Shown one piece after another: positions 58,701-64,000 of a DNA stretch of 64,000 nucleotides; within the stretch, counting starts at the first letter, position 1; each line of letters starts with the position of its first letter. A program made the translations under genes and the position numbers. The stretch covers positions 34,743,152-34,807,151 of the forward strand of contig NW_024609880.1 in assembly GCF_016920785.2 (NCBI RefSeq), written 5' to 3'. The notes below the pieces were generated by a model. That model was not told the DNA's origin, searched no databases, and saw nothing but the letters and a program-made list of their open reading frames with translations. This stretch comes from Ixodes scapularis (Eukaryota; Arthropoda; Arachnida; Ixodida; Ixodidae).

Positions 58701-59777
58701 AAAACGCGTAAACATGTAATTGCCAATAATGATAAGATTGTTTTCTTACCTTCGTTTTTTTTTTCACCCTCAGGTTCCTATTATCCGGTCTCGGGTAATA
58801 TGTGATGTTGGACAATTTATTTCTTTTTTTTTTTGTTTGACAGCAAACTCACTGTTGCCAGCTACCGGCTAGCCTGGCCCACTCTGTGCCTGAATCGGTT
58901 GCGTCGGAAGTGTTTGAAACGTGGAGGGGCGACGGAGCCTCTGAGCTTAACCCGCCCCCTTTTGCAGCATTGTTTACCGCAGCTGTCTGAAATTTCAAGG
59001 GGGGGGGGGGGGGAAGGGGAAGGGGGTCTGAAGCCCCCCTGCCCTTGTTCCCACGCTACTTGCCTACATACATTTTTCTTCTGTGTTTAGTTGAACAATA
59101 GTGTCTACATTGTTTACAGTGCTAAAGACAATGTTTTTGGCAAGCAAAATTTGGACATTAATTTTGAGAAATTACGCAGGCCCACTGCATGGAACAGGAT
59201 CCAAGGTGCTTTGGGGCTATTTCTGTGTTAGTGCCACTGTGTTGAAACTTGTGCGAGTAAGAGCTAATTAATCTTTGGGCTTGCCCTCTCATGATATTGA
59301 GCGAGATGTTAGTTGTCGCGCATTGAATGGGGTCTTCGGTTGAGATATTTGCCCCAAAAATTTGAGGGGCTAATATATCACTCTCTAATAAATTTGTACA
59401 GTGCACCCAAAGTTTCCAATAAAGATTTTACAAATATCGCCCTTTTTTCTGTTTTTGTAGCGCAAATATTGGAACTTACCTGTCCGTTGGTCATGTTCTT
59501 TGTACAATCTGTACAAAGTTCGGCACTTTTTAAGTAATTTTCTCCATGCTTCTTGAAGCTGTTTCACTGAACGCGGAACTTGGTGGCGGCGGGTCATGGA
59601 ATTGGCGACTTGGTCCCAGGCGCGTCTTTTGGTTTTAGTAGTCACGGTAGGGCCGAATTTTCCCAGGATTTGGTATTTTCGAGCCTCAACTTCCCGGACT
59701 AAGTCTAATTTTTCATCTAGGGTCCAATTCTTTTGACGCAGCGGCGCGGTCCCCTTTGAGGTAGTCGCTCGGTTCAT
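55743..59777 (-). CDS. Myb/SANT-like Harbinger accessory protein, three exons, 263 aa
   Basis: Proposed exons in transcript order are 59777-59480, 58587-58473 and 56121-55743 (298 + 115 + 379 = 792 nt, no internal stop). Donors are GTAAGT and GTAGGT and acceptors are TCATAG and CTACAG; phases 1 and 2 both fit. The start MNRATTSKG has A at -3. Residues about 17-85 form a tri-helix Myb/SANT-like domain with tryptophans in NWTLDEK, AWDQVANSM and AWRKLLKK. The middle exon gives the GAGPNPHQL linker. The C-terminus is a charged helix (ERQQDLEHENILLERK), probably coiled coil. In known Harbinger elements this partner binds transposon ends and helps the transposase enter the nucleus; that is assumed here by family. 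Confidence 0.85.
56158..56803. mobile_element. TTAA-flanked MITE in intron 2 of the Myb-like gene
   Basis: TTAA at 56158-56161 and 56800-56803 borders inverted ends AGGGATACTACAACAAAATT and the complement of AGGGATACCTCAACGAAATT. TTAA target sites suggest a piggyBac-type family. It lies only about 36 bp upstream of the exon 3 acceptor, so it could influence splicing. A related fragment lies at 61000-61280. Confidence 0.8.
56804..58472. other. Remainder of Myb-like intron 2
   Basis: No recognised repeat or domain. Confidence 0.4.
58999..59013. repeat. G15 run in Myb-like intron 1
   Basis: The run follows AAATTTCAA and is followed by GAAGGGGAAGGGGG then TCTGAAGCCCCCC. The layout resembles the 45432-45515 unit (TTTC, G run, TC.GAACCCCC), which suggests the same repeat family. 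Confidence 0.6.
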
Positions 59778-59779
59778 TT

Positions 59780-60786
59780 TCGTTTGCAGAAGGAGCATGA
59801 TCGTCTGCTACCTTGGTTTGTTTATCTACACAATTGCAACATTATTCCTGCTAACCGTAAAATATTTTTTCAGAAGCAACGCGAAATAACAAACAAGTGC
59901 ATTTCCAACAACTTCAGTATTGTTTATTTCTCGGTTCTACAACTTTCGCAGACGGCACAACGGAGTTGATTCGGAAAAACTGCATGTACCGGCTTTCTTG
60001 GAGGGCGAGTGAATTGAACGATCGGCAGGTCACTGGTCTTTTATGGACAACGTAGCATTTCACTAAACCCAGAGAAAGTTCTGCTACTCATCACTGCTAA
60101 AATCCATTGGACCGTTGAGCCTCTGTCCGCCGTTTATCTGCAGAACGGTTGATGCTGCAGCTGCAGTCGCACTGTAAGCAGAATACGAGGATTTTGTACA
60201 AAATGGACACCCTGAACAGAAATTTTCCCGGCGTGACTACTTTCAATAAACCGCAATCGCTACTCAAAAGGCAACTCTCCGTAATGCTTCCTTTCAATAA
60301 ACGTATTCTGATCCTGCTCCTGCTTGAAGTTAGTTTCACAGCGCTCAACATAACGTGAGTATGAGGCTGGCCTCATCACAACCCTATCGCGAAATGTTTT
60401 GGTGCTCACCGTAAAACGCTTGTCGTACTCGGCTATCGTGTTCCTTGGAACGCATCCCACATTTCGGCGCTGCGATGCATGATTCTTGCCGTGCTTCAAT
60501 GAAGCCGATGCGAAGCTTCGACAGTCGGCGACTCCGGGCCACTGTACTTCTACAAATCGGTGACTCTGAGCCACTGTTTGTCGACGGGCTGCTGCCGTCG
60601 ACTTCAGTCGCAGTCCCCTCGAAATGTCAGTTTCTTTAAGGCGCACGTAGGATACTTGTACACTCTTAACTTAGAACACGGAACCTAAATCATCGCTCTG
60701 AAGACAAACACCAATGCGATCGCGACCGCGGAAACTGCGTACGCCGCAGCCATTTTGTCGAACGACGCGACGGGGCAATGCGTAGC
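59780..60786. other. 5' region between the Myb-like gene and the right terminus
   Basis: This should contain the promoter of the Myb-like gene. Open frames at 60260-60646 (minus) and 60445-60639 (plus) overlap each other and have no recognised domain. 60740-60790 is CpG-rich. Confidence 0.4.
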
Positions 60787-60885
60787 TCCCCGTATCCCTA
60801 CCGAGCCAGTCACGTGACTAAAAAATCCCTCTCCTAGGTACTGCGGCTAACTTTAGCCGCGGTTAGCTGTTCGAGCAAACGGGCC
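60787..60885 (-). repeat. Right terminal inverted repeat
   Basis: Read on the minus strand, the 99 bp starting GGCCCGTTTGCTCGAACAGC continue through AAAGTTAGCCGCAGTACCT, AGTCACGTGACTGGCTCGG and TAGGGATACGGGGA. Both ends of the palindromic element at 7126-8178 share this sequence with about 6 differences, whereas the left end of this same transposon matches only the outer 30 bp. Confidence 0.85.
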
Positions 60886-60999
60886 CTGGAGCTACGCCAT
60901 GGGAGCGAACGGCGCTGGTCTCAACACTCAGGTCTAGTACACCGTACCTTGGGCATTCCCACTTGGCAAAATTGTAACGTGCTGAAGATAAAGCGGGCA

Positions 61000-61280
61000 C
61001 CACCTAGTGACGACGATCATAATTACTATACCCTTGGTCTCGTATGGACCCATGATGTTGCGAGCGTGACGTCACGGGCATATATCCCGAGATGCGTCGT
61101 GCCGACTCGATGACTGATTTTGAAGCGCTCGCCAGAATGTCTCGTTTGGAGCAACAAATATAGCCATCTGCTGAAAATACGTGCGTGTGATTATCATATA
61201 CGGATATCATGGATCATATTTAACTCATTTCGATGTGTTCCGGGGATATTCCAAGTTTTGATTCTGTACCCCTTTAATGT
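61000..61280. mobile_element. Fragment of the TTAA MITE family
   Basis: The right portion aligns with 56640-56800: AACAAATATAGCCA vs AAACTATAGCCA, GATTATCATATACGG vs GATTGTCATTTAGGG, ATGGATCATATTTAAC vs GTGGATCATATTCAAC, then CCCCTTTAA. The left end is missing. Confidence 0.65.
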
Positions 61281-61284
61281 CTTT

Positions 61285-62095
61285 CTTGGGGTTTTGTTTT
61301 AAAAAAAAATAAGGAAAGGAGACTCTAATACTTGTCTTTTACTAGTTTGTTACGTCGTCACAGACAGTATTTGTACTGTCGAGCCCGAGCTTGCGCCTGT
61401 TTTGCCATTCTTGTTCTTCCGTTCTGATGTTCTGCTCTATAATTAATTAAACCTAAACCTAAAAGTCAATCACCTCTGCTTTGCCATCGGCAGGTTTCGC
61501 GCTGACTCTGAACTCTGGCCACCATTAGTCTCCCATTAGAGTACCCTATCACCTGGCCGCTCTACCAGCCCTTTTTGGATGTCTCCTGCTGCCAAGAAGC
61601 AGCCTGATCATTGAACCACCGAACCTCCAACATTGTTGCCTTTCCGAAAACAAATTACGACAGGCAGGCCGGTCCACTTGTGGGGAAGCTCTGTCCCGAG
61701 CTGATACGCCTGCTGTTGGTGCTTTCCTTTTGAAGTGTCTACTGTTGACAACAACGTACACCATCAAGTGAGCAGACAATTTCATGAATTCACTATAGGC
61801 CTAAACTGCGCGCCCACACAATCTGTCCCACGCCAAAAGGATGGTGCCTCCCATGTGCGGGGACGAGTCCAAATGCATATAGACAAAAATCGATCTGGAA
61901 TCTGATGCGGTAGCCAAATAACAGTTAAGAAGAGTACTTCCTATCTTTTGCTGTGGTTCTGCGGCAGCGGAACTTCAACAACAGTGGGGAAGTTCTTGCA
62001 AGCCTGGTTTCAAGACTGTGAGCTTGAACCTCCTGAATGCCCCCTTGCCTCCACATATCGCATGTTTAGATAACTTGATGAACTGCGGGTGATAA
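61285..62095. other. Unassigned, possibly C-terminal pol of the gypsy remnant
   Basis: A minus-strand frame at 61549-61785 has no clear motif but lies where the integrase C-terminal domain would be. 61455-61470 has two CCTAAA words, too few for a telomeric array. Confidence 0.3.
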
Positions 62096-62099
62096 AAAG

Positions 62100-62600
62100 T
62101 GGCGGTGGGGTGATGTATATAACCATTTTAAAAACTGTTTGAAAACTATACTATTAATCTGGGTCTATTGTCAAACACAACTGTCCTTGGCTGCCCAAAT
62201 CGACCAAAGATGTCGCACTGGGCCTCCACTCTGGTCTCGGACGATGCTTCTTTCTACTTTGTGTCCGAGTGGGCCACGATCAGTATTACGTAACTCTCCA
62301 GCAGTACGGCATAATATAAGCCATGTCCAGCGTTGCTTGGTATCCAATCAGCTGGCTCGAACCTGCACCAGGGGCATTTAACAGGACTGGGCATATGTTT
62401 TTGCACTTCTTAGATGGTCTTAAATATCTTTGTCAACACCGGAGTACCAGACGATAGTGTGTGCCAAGCTTTTTATGACTGATCTACTAGATAGGTGTCA
62501 TGGAGCATGGCCTCCTGTATACTGATGATGCCAACTCAATTGGCAGTTGCCAGCTATCACCACAAAGGAGCGTCGCTTTCCTATACAAGGCAGAAAATGT
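62100..62600 (-). pseudogene. gypsy integrase remnant, antisense
   Basis: The minus strand reads MKSLARTIVWYSGVDKDI (zinc-binding region, usual 'MK.LAR..VWWPG.D.DI'), then ILIVAHSDTK (usual 'LVIVDAHSKW') and DIFGRFGQPRTVVFDNRPRL (usual 'FGLP..VVSDNG'). Stops and a shortened spacer between catalytic blocks mark it as dead. It is the third gypsy pol fragment in the window and is on the same strand as the one at 1-2100. Confidence 0.75.
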
Positions 62601-62987
62601 GAATGAAAATAAGCCTTTCTCGTGCGTTCTCGTATTCTTGGTGCTGTTTTCGGCATTTGTCGTGGTACCTGTGGGCAAGAACTTCCCGGGGCTGTCATTT
62701 CACGAGACCCCAAGCAACACCCGGGATCACGGAAAGTGGCTGAAGCTTATATCGGGGCAAGACTGCGTCCCAAATTCTACCTCCTATGTATTTAGTAGTG
62801 TGCGGTAGGCACCTTTTTGTGACGTACATCAAGGAAGGCCTGCCTGGTCCTCATTCGTGCAATCTGCTGAGGCTCCACTCAAAGCCCAGCTTAGCTCAGG
62901 CCTCTCTGGTGTAAAAGCTGGATGAGCCCATGTACCCTTCCAGGTCCTGTTTTGGTGCTGCTTGAGTGGCTCGCATTGCTTGTGGTC

Positions 62988-63069
62988 GACGGACCAGGGA
63001 TACCACCGTTTTGGCAGCAGCGGCAGCAGGAGTGCCACAAGTCTAATTTCTGCTCGCAACGTTACAGGC
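62988..63069 (+). repeat. 82 bp direct repeat, first copy
   Basis: About 93% identical to 63847-63928, 859 bp downstream in the same orientation. It contains GGCAGCAGCGGCAGCAGGAG and ends in CGTTACAGGC. Flanks are unrelated, so it is not an LTR pair. Both copies keep one open frame (DQGYH, GSSGSRSATSLISAR). Confidence 0.75.
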
Positions 63070-63846
63070 GTTTCCAGTCAGCCGCTGTACCATCGATCGT
63101 GGACACGCGCTGAAGGCCATCTTATCAGCGCTGCTGTCACAGGCTCGGATGTTAAAGATCCCATTTAAACAAACAAATTTGTAATTTGACTTGGACCGCT
63201 GTCCAGGTGTTAGGACCACACCTTGGCGATAGACATCCTGAAAGGCTGGAGGAAATTGAGAGCAAAGCATGCCGACGTTACGAACAGTATTTTATGTAAA
63301 ATAATTCAAAAGTAAGGAAAGGCGCACAGGACGTACACACAGTCGAAAGAAGGAAAGAAAAAAATATCAAAAGTCGAATCGAGGTTGCCATACAGTTTTG
63401 GAGGGGAAGAGCCGAGTCAGCGTTCCAAGGTGCCGGTAGAGGTCCGGTTCGTTGCGCCGCCAGTCGGGGTCGAGAAGCCGTGGTGGCTTGGGTGTCGTAG
63501 TGACCCACAACACTCACTCACAAGCACTCACACCCCTCTCCGTCGAATACGTTCTCGGTGTTCGAACAACCATACCGACGCGGATCAGCTCAGCACAGAC
63601 CATCCACACCGTCGCAACCTTGCTCCGCGGTGTGTTCCACAAAACCTCGCGCGCGCGGGCTAAGCTCGCGCTCCTGTCCTCGGCGCTTGCGCACCCCACT
63701 CACAAACACGGGAACGGACAACACCATAACCTTTGAAGGGCAAAAATAGTTATTGAATTCTGTGACAGCTGCAAACACAGCAGGCCCCTGATTCGACAAG
63801 CGGCAACAGGAGCTACAGGCCGCCAGGGAACTGTGCTACAAGACCC
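63070..63846. other. No recognised feature
   Basis: GC-richer sequence with overlapping open frames of 60-95 codons on both strands (63385-63799), none with a recognised domain. It may be retroelement untranslated sequence. Confidence 0.3.
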
Positions 63847-63928
63847 GACGGATCAGGGATACCACCTTCTTGGCAGCAGCGGCAGCAGGAGTGCCACAAG
63901 TCTGATTTCTGCTCGCGACGTTACAGGC
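63847..63928 (+). repeat. 82 bp direct repeat, second copy
   Basis: Partner of 62988-63069. Differences are single substitutions, partly at third codon positions of the shared frame. Confidence 0.75.
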
Positions 63929-64000
63929 TGGAAATCTGTTCTATTTCTTAGAATTTCATTCGTGCAATTCATTGTTGACTGCTGCAGCTGCTGCCTCACT

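Larger units (their letters stand above)
46788..60885. mobile_element. 14.1 kb two-gene PIF/Harbinger transposon
   Basis: The ends are inverted and both begin GGCCCGTTTGCTCGAA; about 28 of the first 30 bases match, after which only patches agree (TAACCGCGG, GTACCTAG). The left flank is CAG (46785-46787) and the right flank is CTG (60886-60888): both fit the CWG target class but are not identical. Inside are a plus-strand HARBI1-type transposase gene and a convergent minus-strand Myb/SANT-like gene, the two proteins that autonomous Harbinger elements encode. Nested insertions account for roughly 2-2.5 kb. The element is large compared with usual Harbinger elements of a few kb, mainly because of long introns and spacers. 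Confidence 0.88.

Noticed and set aside
60260..60646. 128-codon minus-strand ORF near the right Harbinger end
   Set aside because: No domain, overlapped by another ORF on the plus strand. Not needed by the two-gene Harbinger model, though it could be an untranslated or unrecognised exon.
46788..60885. Domesticated HARBI1/NAIF1-like host gene pair instead of a transposon
   Set aside because: Not excluded, but inverted termini and a terminal-sharing derivative at 7126-8178 favour a mobile element.
61455..61475. CCTAAACCTAAA as telomeric sequence
   Set aside because: Only two units, and not the arthropod TTAGG repeat.
62988..63928. LTR pair of a solo retroelement
   Set aside because: The repeat is only 82 bp, lacks TG...CA ends and a target duplication, and its interior has no pol sequence.

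Overview
This is eukaryotic DNA, most likely from an arthropod and probably an ixodid tick or another chelicerate. That reading rests on the transposon mix: Penelope-like elements with GIY-YIG endonucleases, jockey/CR1-like LINEs, Ty3/gypsy pol remnants, Tigger/pogo fragments, and a Harbinger transposon with introns. The organism call is inference. I see no rRNA, no CRISPR, no bacterial operon structure and no convincing complete host gene. Nearly everything recognisable is mobile DNA, much of it nested.

Layout: 1-2100, decayed antisense gypsy element. 3395-4320, first copy of a dispersed noncoding repeat whose second copy lies at 21250-22175. 5225-6025, CpG-rich candidate promoter and a three-copy tandem repeat. 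6690-9130, antisense LINE split by a 1.05 kb palindromic Harbinger derivative. 10.6-14.0 kb, a hairpin MITE, LINE fragments and a tRNA-like element. 15.6-18.3 kb, Tigger remnant and gypsy integrase remnant. 18.9-24.4 kb, MITEs, palindromes and repeats. 25.1-27.3 kb, antisense Penelope-like element. 27.6-29.0 kb, large palindrome. 30.4-34.5 kb, hAT-like remnant, minisatellites and a 5'-truncated LINE with an open reverse transcriptase frame. 35.3-38.0 kb, a composite repeat carrying a GTCACGTGAC array, and MITEs. 38.6-44.6 kb, two Penelope-like elements in opposite orientation, the second interrupted by a 550 bp DNA element and by an inverted-repeat element that holds a nearly perfect inverted Penelope pair. 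44.8-46.4 kb, MITE, poly-G units and one weak candidate exon.

The main feature is a 14.1 kb PIF/Harbinger transposon at 46788-60885. Its terminal inverted repeats begin GGCCCGTTTGCTCGA. It carries two convergent genes that can be spliced into uninterrupted frames: a 347-residue HARBI1-type DDE transposase on the plus strand (three exons, catalytic D, D and E present) and a 263-residue Myb/SANT-like accessory protein on the minus strand (three exons, phases consistent). Later insertions (Tigger derivative, LINE tail, GTCACGTGAC composite repeat, TTAA-flanked MITE) lie outside all six coding exons. The palindromic element at 7126-8178 shares about 99 bp of terminal sequence with the right end of this transposon and has a 3 bp CAG target duplication, so it is a plausible non-autonomous partner.

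60.9-64.0 kb holds a MITE fragment, an antisense gypsy integrase remnant and an 82 bp direct repeat. Another window-wide trait is 16 runs of 12-24 G or C. Three can be compared with a sister Penelope copy that lacks the run, which shows they arose inside the elements or in the assembly.
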